Positions 34,218 through 42,293 of a DNA stretch of 64,000 nt are shown piece by piece. The stretch is from JBBQNR01 sp963774075 (lineage in GTDB: Bacteria > Actinomycetota > Thermoleophilia > Solirubrobacterales > JBBDJG01). A program made the position numbers and the translations under genes. Location: NCBI GenBank assembly GCA_963774075.1, contig CAVZDP010000005.1, positions 434,001 to 498,000 on the forward strand, given 5' to 3'. A model generated the notes under the pieces. It saw nothing but the letters and a program-made list of their open reading frames with translations, was not told the DNA's origin and made no database searches. How positions within the stretch are numbered: the stretch's first letter is position 1; each line of letters starts with the position of its first letter.

Positions 34218-35681
34218 GTGGCACGCGTGGCTCGAACCAGGCTCTTCGTGTCCTTCGGGTGCGCTGCGGCGCTCCTTCTCGCGCTCGCACAGCCGGCCGG
34301 CGCCGTTACGCGCTCCGGCCCGGTCGAGCTCGGGGCCGCGGTCAACTCTTGGGGCTTCGGCGCGGACCCGGACCCCCGCTACAGGGCGACTCTCGCCGGT
34401 TACCAGGCGCTGACGGCGGAGTCGACGATGAAGATCGCCGACCTGCAACCGGATCGGGGTCGCTTCGAGTTCGGGCTCGCCGATGCGATCGTCGCCTTCG
34501 CCCGGCAACATGGCCAGCAGGTGCACGGTCACACACTCGCGTGGTGCGAGGACACGTGGCTGCCGGGTTGGCTCACGGGGAGAAGCTGGACGCGGCAGGA
34601 GCTGCTCCGTGTGCTCGACCAGCACATCACGACGGTCATGGCTCATTTTCGTGGGCGGGTGCCGTCGTGGGACGTCGTCAACGAGGCGCTCAACCCCGAC
34701 GGCACGCTCCGCGACTGCCTGTGGTCGCGAGTCATCGGCCCCGACTGGGTGGAGCAGGCGTTTCGCTTCGCGCAACGCGCCGACCCTGGTGCGCGCCTCT
34801 TCTACAACGAGATCAGAGCCGAGGTGCCGAACCCGAGGTTCGAGGCGCTGATGAGCATGGCGGCGGACTTTCTCGCACGGGGCGTGCCGCTACACGGCAT
34901 CGGCGCACAGATGCACTTCGTGCGCGGTGCCCCGCCGCAGGCCCAGATCGAGGAGGCGATGCGGCGGGTCGGCGACCTCGGCCTCGCAGTGCACGTAAGC
35001 GAGCTGGACGTCCCGATCTGGTACCTCGGCCGGACGATGGAGGAGAAGCTCGCCCGGCAGGCGGACTCCTATCGCACCGTCGCCGCCGCCTGCCAGGCGC
35101 AGCCGGCCTGCTTCCGGATCACGACGTGGGGCTTCACCGACCGCTACACGTGGCGCGGCGCGACGAGCCTGCCGCTGCCCTTCGACACCGAGTACGGACC
35201 GAAGCCGGCGTGGGCCGCGCTTCAAGAGGTCCTGCGGCCTCCGCCTCCCCCCGCCGACGGGCCACCTCCCCCGCCGCCGGGAGGCAGCGTGCCCCAGGCG
35301 GCGCAGCCCTCCCCACCGCAGGCCGCGGCAGCGATCGCCCCCGTTCGCTCCGCTGCGGAGGCTTCCTTGCGCTATCGCGGCTGGGTCGGCGGCGTCACCG
35401 CGGATGACCGTCGCAGGCGGCGCGGGCAGGGCAACTACCACGCGCTCGAGTTTCGCGTCTCGCCCGGCCGTGCCACGCGCTACCGCGCTTGCCTGATCGG
35501 CGGATCGCTGCGCGAGCACCGTTGCTGGCGCCGGCGCACCGACTCACGAGGGCGCTCGAGCATCGACGTGTCACGCCTGGTGAACGACAGAGGCGGGCCG
35601 GGGCGCTGGAAGGCCGTCTGGCGCCTCGACGGCCGGCGTGTCGCGTCGTGGTCGTTCCGGCTCGCACCCGAAGGCGTCTGA
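34218..35681 (+). CDS. Secreted GH10 endo-1,4-beta-xylanase
   Basis: A 487-residue exported glycoside hydrolase. It has a signal peptide (1-29) and a GH10 barrel (about 34-335) with acid/base Glu156 in WDVVNEAL and nucleophile Glu262 in VHVSELDV. A proline-rich linker (about 338-375) leads to a roughly 110-residue Arg/Trp-rich C-terminal domain that is unknown and might bind polymer. The enzyme cleaves xylan internally. No other hemicellulose gene is near, so it stands alone. GTG start, with a TACCAT box 9 bases upstream. Confidence 0.92.
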   Translation: MARVARTRLFVSFGCAAALLLALAQPAGAVTRSGPVELGAAVNSWGFGADPDPRYRATLAGYQALTAESTMKIADLQPDRGRFEFGLADAIVAFARQHGQQVHGHTLAWCEDTWLPGWLTGRSWTRQELLRVLDQHITTVMAHFRGRVPSWDVVNEALNPDGTLRDCLWSRVIGPDWVEQAFRFAQRADPGARLFYNEIRAEVPNPRFEALMSMAADFLARGVPLHGIGAQMHFVRGAPPQAQIEEAMRRVGDLGLAVHVSELDVPIWYLGRTMEEKLARQADSYRTVAAACQAQPACFRITTWGFTDRYTWRGATSLPLPFDTEYGPKPAWAALQEVLRPPPPPADGPPPPPPGGSVPQAAQPSPPQAAAAIAPVRSAAEASLRYRGWVGGVTADDRRRRRGQGNYHALEFRVSPGRATRYRACLIGGSLREHRCWRRRTDSRGRSSIDVSRLVNDRGGPGRWKAVWRLDGRRVASWSFRLAPEGV

Positions 35682-35708
35682 GAGAGCACTCCCGCGAAGG
35701 GACTCTTT

Positions 35709-36506
35709 TCAGCGGCCGCGCTTCGCCCTGCGCTCTATCTGCTTGCCGAACGCCGCCTCGACCTGGCGCGTCATGGCCTGCTGGAAGACGGCGAGCAGGG
35801 CCTCGGAGGCGAGCGGCCGCAGCCGCTCGATCGACTCCACCATCTCCGGCCACCGCGAGTCCGGGTGCCCGGCCTCCTCGAACGGCCGCCACACCTCTTC
35901 GAGGAACAGCTTCACGAAGCTGCGCGACACCGCCACGCAATGACGCTCGAGCTGCTCCACGACGGAGAGCGCCGCGGGCAGTGAGACTCCCCGCCGCATC
36001 ACCTCCTCCGCGGCGGCGAGCAGTGAGGGGCTCGGGGCCTCGTAGCGCCCCGCGCCGAGCGAGACGAGCAGGCCGAGCCGCTCGGCCTTGGCGAGCGCTT
36101 TCGTGTCGACCTCGCCGAACCGCTCCTCGAGCTCGCTCTGGTCCAGGAGCTCGGGGCGGTCGCTGCCGAACGGCTCCGTCAAGGCGCGCTTGAAGCCGAG
36201 GATCTGCTCGGCCGCCCCGTGCGCCCCGCTGACGAGCCGCTTGATCGAGCTCAGGTTGAACCCGTCCGCCTGCATCTCCTGGATCAGGCGCAGGCGAGCC
36301 ACGTGCTCGGGCCCGTAGTAGCCCGTTCGCGCCCGCACATCCGGCGGGGGGAGGAGCCCTCGGGACTGATGCGCCCGGATGTTTCGGACCGTCATCCCGG
36401 TCTCCTGGGCGAGTTGCTCGATCGTCAGGTCGGCGTCGGGCTCCGCGGGCTGGATCGGGCTTTTCTCGACGGTGGACACCGTTGTGTGAAAGGTATCACC
36501 TAACAA
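35709..36506 (-). CDS. MerR-family transcriptional regulator
   Basis: A roughly 265-residue regulator with an N-terminal MerR winged helix (about 26-95: LTIEQLAQETGMTVRNIRAHQ, then GYYGPEHVARLRLIQEMQ) and a long helical effector part without obvious metal-binding cysteines. The start is uncertain: TTG 36506 is used here, but GTG 36479 is equally possible. It diverges from the polytopic membrane protein gene, which it may control. Confidence 0.82.
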   Translation of the reverse strand: MLGDTFHTTVSTVEKSPIQPAEPDADLTIEQLAQETGMTVRNIRAHQSRGLLPPPDVRARTGYYGPEHVARLRLIQEMQADGFNLSSIKRLVSGAHGAAEQILGFKRALTEPFGSDRPELLDQSELEERFGEVDTKALAKAERLGLLVSLGAGRYEAPSPSLLAAAEEVMRRGVSLPAALSVVEQLERHCVAVSRSFVKLFLEEVWRPFEEAGHPDSRWPEMVESIERLRPLASEALLAVFQQAMTRQVEAAFGKQIERRAKRGR

Positions 36507-36507
36507 C

Positions 36508-36527
36508 GTTACATCAAATAAGGTAAC
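36508..36527. promoter_or_regulatory. Inverted repeat between merR and membrane-protein gene
   Basis: GTTAC (36508-36512) and GTAAC (36523-36527) are separated by 10 bases in an unusually AT-rich patch. This is a plausible operator for the divergent pair. Confidence 0.4.
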
Positions 36528-36589
36528 ATCTGCACGTGTAGTTGCCGAGCGCCGCTCCAGGCGCGAACATCGACGTGGGGAGGATCCGC

Positions 36590-38512
36590 ATGTCCACCAC
36601 TCGAAGGCTCATTCTCTTCGAGGCAGCCGCGGCTGTCCCGGCGGCCCTGTTCGTAGCGCCGGCGTACGGCGCGGACACCGAGCCTGCCGGCGGGGCGGCG
36701 ACCTCCGAGATCGTGCTCGCGACAGTCGGCGCAGTGCTCGTAACCGCGCTGCTGCTGGCGCTCGGCGCGGGCCATCGCAGCGGCCGCCTCAAGGTCCTCA
36801 CCCGCGCCGCCGCCTGGTCGGAGCGTGCCTCCGGCTTGCCCGGCTGGGCCGCGCTGCCCGCCGCCATCTCCACGCTCTCCCTCTTGACGGCGCTGTTCGG
36901 CATGTACTGGGACATCTCGCTTCACATCGACGTCGGGCGCGACGCCGGACCGCTCGCGAATCCCGCCCACTACTTCATCCTCGCCGGCCTGTTCGGCATC
37001 TTCAGCGCCGGGTTCGTGGCGATGGTGCTGCCCTTCGGCCGGCCGAGCCCGAGCGCGATCCGGATCGCCGACGACTGGTACGCCCCGCTCGGAGGAGTGC
37101 TGGTCTGCGCCTGCGGAGCGTTCTCGCTGCTCGGCTTCCCGCTCGACGACTTCTGGCATCGCATCTTCGGCCAGGACGTGACGCTGTGGGGTCCGACACA
37201 CCTGATGCTCATCGGCGGAGCCGCAATGACCCTGGTCGGCATGGCGGTGCTGCTGGTGGAGGCCGTGCGGGTCAGAGCCGGCAGCGAAGAGCGCATGTCG
37301 AAGCTGAGCTTCGCCTACCGGGCCCGGCGCGTCGCGCTCACCGGCGGCTTCCTGATCGGGCTCTCTACGTTCCAGGCCGAGTTCGACTTCGGCGTCCCAC
37401 AGTTCAGGTTCGTCTTCCAGCCCATGCTGATCATGCTCGCCTCCTCGGTCGCACTCGTCGCCACGCGCGTCTGGCTCGGTCGCGGGAGCGCTCTCGGCGC
37501 CGTCGCCTTCTTCCTCGCCGTGCGCGGCGCCATCGCGGTGCTCGTCGGGCCCGTGCTCGGGCAATCGACGCCGCACCTGCCCCTCTACGTCGTCGAAGCG
37601 CTGGCCGTCGAGCTGGTCGCGCTGCGCCTGCCGCGCGAGCGCCCGCTCGCGATCGGCGCATGGTCGGGCGCTCTGATCGGCACGGTCGGCCTCGCCTCCG
37701 AATTTGCGTGGTCGCACGTCTGGATGCCGATCGCATGGCCGTCGTCGCTGCTGCCGGAGGCAGCCCTGTTCGGCTTCGCCGCGGCCGTCTCGGGCGCTCT
37801 CGTTGGAGCGTGGATCGGAGCGAGGCTTGGCGCCGAGGCGGTACCGAGCACCCGTCCGCTGCGCGTGGCAGCCGCGCTTTCGGCCGTCGCGATCGCTGCG
37901 CTCGTTGGCTACAGCCTGATGAAGCCAACCGAGGGGGGCGTGACCGGCACGGTCGCGCTCGAGGACGTTCGCAGCGGTCCCCAGCGCGAGGCACAGATGA
38001 CGGTTACCCTCGACCCGCCCGATGCGGCGAAGGGCGCCGAATGGCTCACGGTCACGGCGTGGCAGGGCGGTGGGCTCGTCGTCGACAGCATGAAGCGAAT
38101 CGGCCCCGGCCGCTACGCGACGACTCAGCCGATCCCCGTCCACGGAAACTGGAAGGCGCTGATCCGCCTGCACCAGGACAGGTCTCTGTCCGCGCTGCCG
38201 GTGTACCTGCCCGAGGACGTGGCGATCCCGGCGCGCGAGGTGCCCGCACCTCGGCGCTTCGAGCGAGCATTCGTCTCGGACCACCAGATCCTCCAGCGCG
38301 AGCAAAAGGGCGCCGCACCGGGACTCACCGCGCTGGCCTACTCGGCGGTGCTGTCGATCGCGCTCGGCCTGCTCGGCCTGCTCGTGTGGGGGCTTCACCG
38401 GGTGGCGAGCACCGCCCCGGACGTGCGCGCGCCTCGCTTTGCCGCGCCGTCCTCCGGGGCGACCCGAACGGCTTCACGGCCGGCCGGGACCGCCCGCCCC
38501 GCCGCGGGCTGA
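36590..38512 (+). CDS. Polytopic membrane protein with C-terminal extracellular domain
   Basis: A 640-residue protein. A signal-like N-terminus is followed by about 11-12 hydrophobic segments between residues 40 and 460, and a soluble beta-rich domain (about 465-570) with MTVTLDPPDA and HGNWKALIRLHQDRSL, somewhat like FixH/YtkA-type copper or redox accessory domains. One more membrane helix (about 590-615) and a basic tail complete it. Conserved His and Trp in FGMYWDISLHIDVGRD and DDFWHRIFGQD suggest a metal or heme site. I do not recognise a named family. GGGGAGG supports ATG 36590. Likely regulated by the divergent MerR. Confidence 0.72.
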   Translation: MSTTRRLILFEAAAAVPAALFVAPAYGADTEPAGGAATSEIVLATVGAVLVTALLLALGAGHRSGRLKVLTRAAAWSERASGLPGWAALPAAISTLSLLTALFGMYWDISLHIDVGRDAGPLANPAHYFILAGLFGIFSAGFVAMVLPFGRPSPSAIRIADDWYAPLGGVLVCACGAFSLLGFPLDDFWHRIFGQDVTLWGPTHLMLIGGAAMTLVGMAVLLVEAVRVRAGSEERMSKLSFAYRARRVALTGGFLIGLSTFQAEFDFGVPQFRFVFQPMLIMLASSVALVATRVWLGRGSALGAVAFFLAVRGAIAVLVGPVLGQSTPHLPLYVVEALAVELVALRLPRERPLAIGAWSGALIGTVGLASEFAWSHVWMPIAWPSSLLPEAALFGFAAAVSGALVGAWIGARLGAEAVPSTRPLRVAAALSAVAIAALVGYSLMKPTEGGVTGTVALEDVRSGPQREAQMTVTLDPPDAAKGAEWLTVTAWQGGGLVVDSMKRIGPGRYATTQPIPVHGNWKALIRLHQDRSLSALPVYLPEDVAIPAREVPAPRRFERAFVSDHQILQREQKGAAPGLTALAYSAVLSIALGLLGLLVWGLHRVASTAPDVRAPRFAAPSSGATRTASRPAGTARPAAG

Positions 38513-38547
38513 GAGGCTGAGAGGCTGAGAGGCTGAGAGGCTGAGAG
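38508..38547 (+). repeat. Five tandem copies of GCTGAGAG
   Basis: Five perfect 8-base repeats run from the last codons of the membrane-protein gene, overlapping its TGA, to 13 bases before the thioesterase ATG. They supply the only purine-rich, ribosome-site-like sequence (GAGAG) in front of that gene. Confidence 0.9.
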
Positions 38548-38559
38548 AACCTCCATACC

Positions 38560-39009
38560 ATGCGATCCGTGACCGAGCCTTTCGTGCACGAGCTTCGCGT
38601 TCGCTACGGCGAGTGCGACCCACAGGGAATCGTCTTCAACGCCAACTACCTCCTCTACTTCGACGTCGCCTTCACCGAGCTCTGGCGCGAGGCGATCGGC
38701 CCCTGGCAGGAGATGGTGGAGCGGGGCGTCGACGCGGTGGTCGGGGAGGCCAACGCTCGCTTTCGGGCGCCGGCGCGCTTCGACGACGTGCTCGAGCTTC
38801 GCGCCCGCATCACCCGCCTCGGGACGACCAGCCTGACCACCGAGATCGACGTCGTGCGTGACGGCCAACTGCTCGTGGAAGGCCGGCTGCAGCACGTCTG
38901 CGTCGACGTCGAGACCTGGGGCAAGACGGAGATCCCGGATTGGATCCGCAGCGGGCTGCGCCGCTTCGCCGCCCCCGACGCCGACGCCCAAACGAGCCCC
39001 GTGCCCTGA
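38560..39009 (+). CDS. Acyl-CoA thioesterase (4HBT hot-dog family)
   Basis: A 149-residue hot-dog-fold thioesterase with the 4-hydroxybenzoyl-CoA thioesterase signature YGECDPQGIVFNANYL (catalytic Asp20). It hydrolyses an acyl- or aryl-CoA thioester. It lies 47 bases downstream of the membrane-protein gene, across the octamer repeat array, and may be cotranscribed with it. The substrate cannot be deduced. Confidence 0.88.
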   Translation: MRSVTEPFVHELRVRYGECDPQGIVFNANYLLYFDVAFTELWREAIGPWQEMVERGVDAVVGEANARFRAPARFDDVLELRARITRLGTTSLTTEIDVVRDGQLLVEGRLQHVCVDVETWGKTEIPDWIRSGLRRFAAPDADAQTSPVP

Positions 39010-39112
39010 CACCGGGGGCCGGTAGGTCCACCCGCAGGGCCCCCGGGCGTTGTTTGAGCCCTATCAAGCGCGGGCAAGCCCACATTGAGCGGTCCGTGGC
39101 TACTCTGTCGCC

Positions 39113-39484
39113 GTGGCAGACTCGCAGGACATGCATCCGCTCTTGGACGAAAGGGTTCGAGACGACGTTTCGACGTTCGAATTGCTGAGACCCTCGGAGG
39201 CAACCGGGTCGCTCGTGCTCCGTGGGCAGGTGGATCGCCGCAACTGCGGCTCGCTCGTCGCCTCGCTCGGGACCGCCGACTGGCAAACGGACGAGGTGCG
39301 GCTCGACCTGAGCCAGCTCGCGTTCATCGACGTGGCGGGCATGCGCGCTATTCGCGAGCTGTCCGAGCAGCTCGAGGATCAAGGTCGGCGACTGACGCTC
39401 ATAGGCCCGCGCGCTCCTGTGCGCCACCTGATCGAGATGCTCGGAATCGATCGCACGCTTTCGATCGGGGAGGCTGCGCCGTGA
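39113..39484 (+). CDS. STAS-domain protein (anti-sigma antagonist type) lacking the phospho-Ser
   Basis: A 123-residue STAS protein with the fold pattern of SpoIIAA/RsbV (SLVLRGQVDRRN, then LDLSQLAFIDVAGMRAI). In classical antagonists the loop reads Asp-Ser-Ser-Gly and the second Ser is phosphorylated by the anti-sigma kinase. Here it is Asp-Val-Ala-Gly, so control by that phosphorylation should be lost. It overlaps the following ATPase-domain gene by GTGA, which makes the two a likely partner pair. Leaderless: TACTCT at 39101-39106, GTG at 39113. Confidence 0.85.
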   Translation: MADSQDMHPLLDERVRDDVSTFELLRPSEATGSLVLRGQVDRRNCGSLVASLGTADWQTDEVRLDLSQLAFIDVAGMRAIRELSEQLEDQGRRLTLIGPRAPVRHLIEMLGIDRTLSIGEAAP

Positions 39485-40413
39485 CCGGCGCGGTTCGGTC
39501 GGCCCTCGTCCACCAGGCGTTCCTCTACGGCTCGCCGGATGAGTTCGTCGCGTCGATGGCGCCCTTCGTCCGTGAGGGACTCGAGCGCGGGGACACGATC
39601 TTCGGTGCCACCAAGCCGGCGAACATCGCCGCCCTGCGCGACGAGCTGGGGGACGACGCCGGCCGGGTCGAGCTCCACGACACCGACGAGTGGTGCAACC
39701 GCCCGTACCACAGACTCCAAGCGGTCAAGCACCTGGTGCGTGAGGTCCCCCCCGGCCGGGTGCTGCGTGCGATGGGCGAGCCGGTGTGGACCGGCTCGAT
39801 GGCCTCCAACCGGCAGTGGGCGCGGTATGAGTCGATCATCAATCTCGCTCTTGCCGACGCGCCGCTGCGGTTCATCTGCCTCTACGACAGCTCGGTCCTG
39901 CCGGACGAGATCCTGGAGCATGCGCTCCACACCCATCCCGAACGCGTCGACGGTAGCTCGGTCCACCCGTGCCCGGAATTCTTGACTCCGGATGAGTTTC
40001 TTCCCGGTCTGCCGCCAACGCCACCGGATGAAGCCCCAAAGCTTCCCCTCGACGGCCCGCGGTTCCGCCGGCTCGTCGCCGCACACGCGATCGGGGCCGG
40101 GCTCCAGTCGGAGCGAGTGGACGAGCTGGTGCTCGCGGCCAACGAGGTCGCGACGAACGCGATCCTGTACGGCGCCGCTCCGGTGAGCGCTCGCCTGTGG
40201 ACGGAGGAGGACGAGCTGATCTGCCAGGTCGCGGACTGCGGGCCGGGCCTCGCGGACCCGCTTGCCGGCTGGCTACCGCCACCTACCCCGGACAAAGGTG
40301 GCTGGGGCCTCCCGATTGCGCGCCAGCTCGCCGACGGGCTCGACATCGTGCGCAGCGACAGCGGAACCCTGGTCTCGCTGCACGTCTCGCTCGGCCGGCG
40401 CTCTGGGCTCTAA
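39481..40413 (+). CDS. MEDS sensor domain with RsbW-like ATPase domain
   Basis: A 310-residue protein. The N-terminal MEDS domain (about 5-165) begins with HQAFLYGSPDEFVASMAPFVREGL. The C-terminal GHKL/HATPase domain (about 195-305) has the N-box ELVLAANEVATNAILYG, G1 DCGPGLADP and GWGLPIARQLAD. There is no dimerisation/phospho-acceptor His, so it resembles an anti-sigma Ser/Thr kinase, not a histidine kinase. MEDS domains are linked to sensing of small one-carbon or redox signals. It probably works with the STAS protein encoded just upstream. Confidence 0.85.
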   Translation: MTGAVRSALVHQAFLYGSPDEFVASMAPFVREGLERGDTIFGATKPANIAALRDELGDDAGRVELHDTDEWCNRPYHRLQAVKHLVREVPPGRVLRAMGEPVWTGSMASNRQWARYESIINLALADAPLRFICLYDSSVLPDEILEHALHTHPERVDGSSVHPCPEFLTPDEFLPGLPPTPPDEAPKLPLDGPRFRRLVAAHAIGAGLQSERVDELVLAANEVATNAILYGAAPVSARLWTEEDELICQVADCGPGLADPLAGWLPPPTPDKGGWGLPIARQLADGLDIVRSDSGTLVSLHVSLGRRSGL

Positions 40414-41249
40414 GCACTGAAGCGCGGGCAGGGGAGCGCGGTCGTCCTCACCACGTCCGGAAGCGACTCGTAGCCGAAGAAGGCCTCGAAGCTCACCTTC
40501 CCCGACGGCGGGCATGCGGGGGGCGTGAACCAGAAGAGCTTCTTGCGCTCGATCTTTCTCCTGATGCACCTCCCGCCGCGGCGCTTCACGCACACCCGCT
40601 GTCTATGCCTGAGGGTGAAGCCCCTGTTGACCACGTGCGTCTCCGCGATGGCGAAGCTCGCACCCCCGCCGCCGGTGGGACTGTTCCCGAAGACGAGCTT
40701 GTAGCCGTACCGGCCGTCTCTGGTTGGCTCGTCGAGGAAGTTCATGAAGACGAGCGGCGCGCGAAAGTCCCGCACGACGGGAATGTCCCTCACGACCGGA
40801 GCGCTCTGATCCTGCTTGCCGAGGATCACCAGGCTGGCGACCCCCTTTTTGGTCGTCGCTTTCCCCAGGAAGAGCCACAGATCGGCCGGGATCTGCTCCG
40901 TGATGAACGGGCGAGCATCGACGAGGACGCGCCCGGTGCCGACCTGTGAGCGCCGGCAGGACTTCGGGTCTCGCGTCTTGTCGAGCTTCTTGATGTCACA
41001 GAGCGCGCGCTTTCGCAGGAACTCCTTTCGCAGTCGTGCTCCGGCCGGCAACCGGAGGTGGAACTGGTTCGGCTGCACGGGCACGATGCCCGTCGTGTCG
41101 TAGCTTCGCTGCGTGTACACGACGGTGAAGCGGCCGTCGGGGCGCACGTCGCGCAACTCGAAGCTGAACTCCTGCACCGGGTCGGCCTGGCTGGCGGCCA
41201 CCGGGGCCAGCAGCGCGAAGAGAAGGCCGGCGAAGAATACGCGTCTCAT
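40410..41249 (-). CDS. Secreted hypothetical protein
   Basis: A 279-residue exported protein with a signal peptide (1-22) and a mature beta-rich region without a family I recognise. The C-terminal third is Cys- and basic-rich (CVKRRGGRCIRRKIERKK near 222-240). Its stop overlaps the convergent MEDS gene by four bases. The ATG is used. Confidence 0.65.
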   Translation of the reverse strand: MRRVFFAGLLFALLAPVAASQADPVQEFSFELRDVRPDGRFTVVYTQRSYDTTGIVPVQPNQFHLRLPAGARLRKEFLRKRALCDIKKLDKTRDPKSCRRSQVGTGRVLVDARPFITEQIPADLWLFLGKATTKKGVASLVILGKQDQSAPVVRDIPVVRDFRAPLVFMNFLDEPTRDGRYGYKLVFGNSPTGGGGASFAIAETHVVNRGFTLRHRQRVCVKRRGGRCIRRKIERKKLFWFTPPACPPSGKVSFEAFFGYESLPDVVRTTALPCPRFSA

Positions 41250-41285
41250 CCCTCTTGATTCTCCCGCAACTGGCGCACGCCGGTG

Positions 41286-42293
41286 TCATCGCGAGGTACG
41301 CAAGCCAGGAGAAGAGCGCAGCTCCACCGAGGACGGGGAAGAAGAGTCCTGCCAGCGGAAGCGGCTTCGGAACTCGCTCAGAGGAAGTCCGAGCACTCGC
41401 GCCTGCGTCGCGGCGCGCGCTGTTGCGGATCGACGCAGCCCGAACATCGGGCCGAGCTCACCGAAGTACTCGCCCCGGCCGTGGCGGACGAGCACTTCCT
41501 CGCGACCGTCCGCCAGCTGGCGAACGAGCTCGATCGCCCCGTCCATCACTATGTATACGACGTCCGGAGGGTCGCCTTGGTCGAAGAGCCTCTGGCCGGG
41601 TGAAAGCTGGACCTCCCTCGCCGCCCGCCCGTCGCGCGGAGGCCGGGGGCTCAGGTTCACCACGCGATCGGCGAGCGGAACCATGCGCTCGTCGTGCGTC
41701 GCGACGACGACCATCCGGCCTTCGTCCGCGATCTCGCGCAGCAGCTGCAACACGCCCTCGATCTGCACGTAGTCGAGGTGAGCGGTCGGCTCGTCGGCGA
41801 GGAGCAGCGGCGGATCCAGCGCGAGCGCACGCGAGATCGCGACTCGCTGCTGCTCGCCGCCCGAAAGCTCACCCGGGCGGTGAGAGGCACGTCCGCTCAA
41901 CCCAACCTGCGCCAGCAACTCGTTTGCTCGTTCGCGCGCACGGCGGGCGCCGTAGCCGGCCGCCATCAGCGGCACCTGCACGTTCTCGGCTGCGCTCAGG
42001 CTCGGCACGAGGTTGAAGGCCTGAAAGACCACGCCCACCTTGTGCAGCCTGTAGTCGGTCAGCGCAGCGACTCCGAGCTTCGTGACCTCGAGCCCGTCGA
42101 GCTGAACGCTGCCGCGCCTGGGCTGGAGGATCCCGGCCAACACGGATAGCAGAGTGGTCTTGCCGCAGCCACTTGCGCCCAGGAGCAGCACGAGCTCACC
42201 GCTCGCGACCTTCATCTCCAGGCCGTCTATCGGGCGCACGACGTAGCCGCCGCCGGAGTACTCGACCGTCAGGTCTCCACAGATCAGGGTCAT
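41286..42293 (-). CDS. ABC ATPase fused to a cyclic-nucleotide-binding domain
   Basis: A 335-residue protein. Residues 1-222 form a LolD/MacB-type ABC ATPase: Walker A GASGCGKT (39-46), Q-loop Gln91, signature LSGGE (143-147), Walker B LLLADE (163-168), switch His200. Residues about 228-312 form a CAP_ED domain with the cNMP-pocket pattern GEYFGELGPMFGLRRSATARA. The second domain is not part of ordinary LolD proteins and suggests that cAMP or cGMP gates export. ATGA overlap with the upstream permease. Confidence 0.88.
   Translation of the reverse strand: MTLICGDLTVEYSGGGYVVRPIDGLEMKVASGELVLLLGASGCGKTTLLSVLAGILQPRRGSVQLDGLEVTKLGVAALTDYRLHKVGVVFQAFNLVPSLSAAENVQVPLMAAGYGARRARERANELLAQVGLSGRASHRPGELSGGEQQRVAISRALALDPPLLLADEPTAHLDYVQIEGVLQLLREIADEGRMVVVATHDERMVPLADRVVNLSPRPPRDGRAAREVQLSPGQRLFDQGDPPDVVYIVMDGAIELVRQLADGREEVLVRHGRGEYFGELGPMFGLRRSATARAATQARVLGLPLSEFRSRFRWQDSSSPSSVELRSSPGLRTSR

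Noticed and set aside
33343..34413. Plus-strand frame after the strong promoter at 33220
   Set aside because: Most of it is antisense to the HExxH gene; the purine run touches the ATG with no spacing; no domain.
36509..38398. A 629-codon minus-strand open frame opposite the polytopic membrane protein
   Set aside because: Extremely charged low-complexity translation; the plus strand gives about 12 well-formed membrane helices and a good ribosome site.
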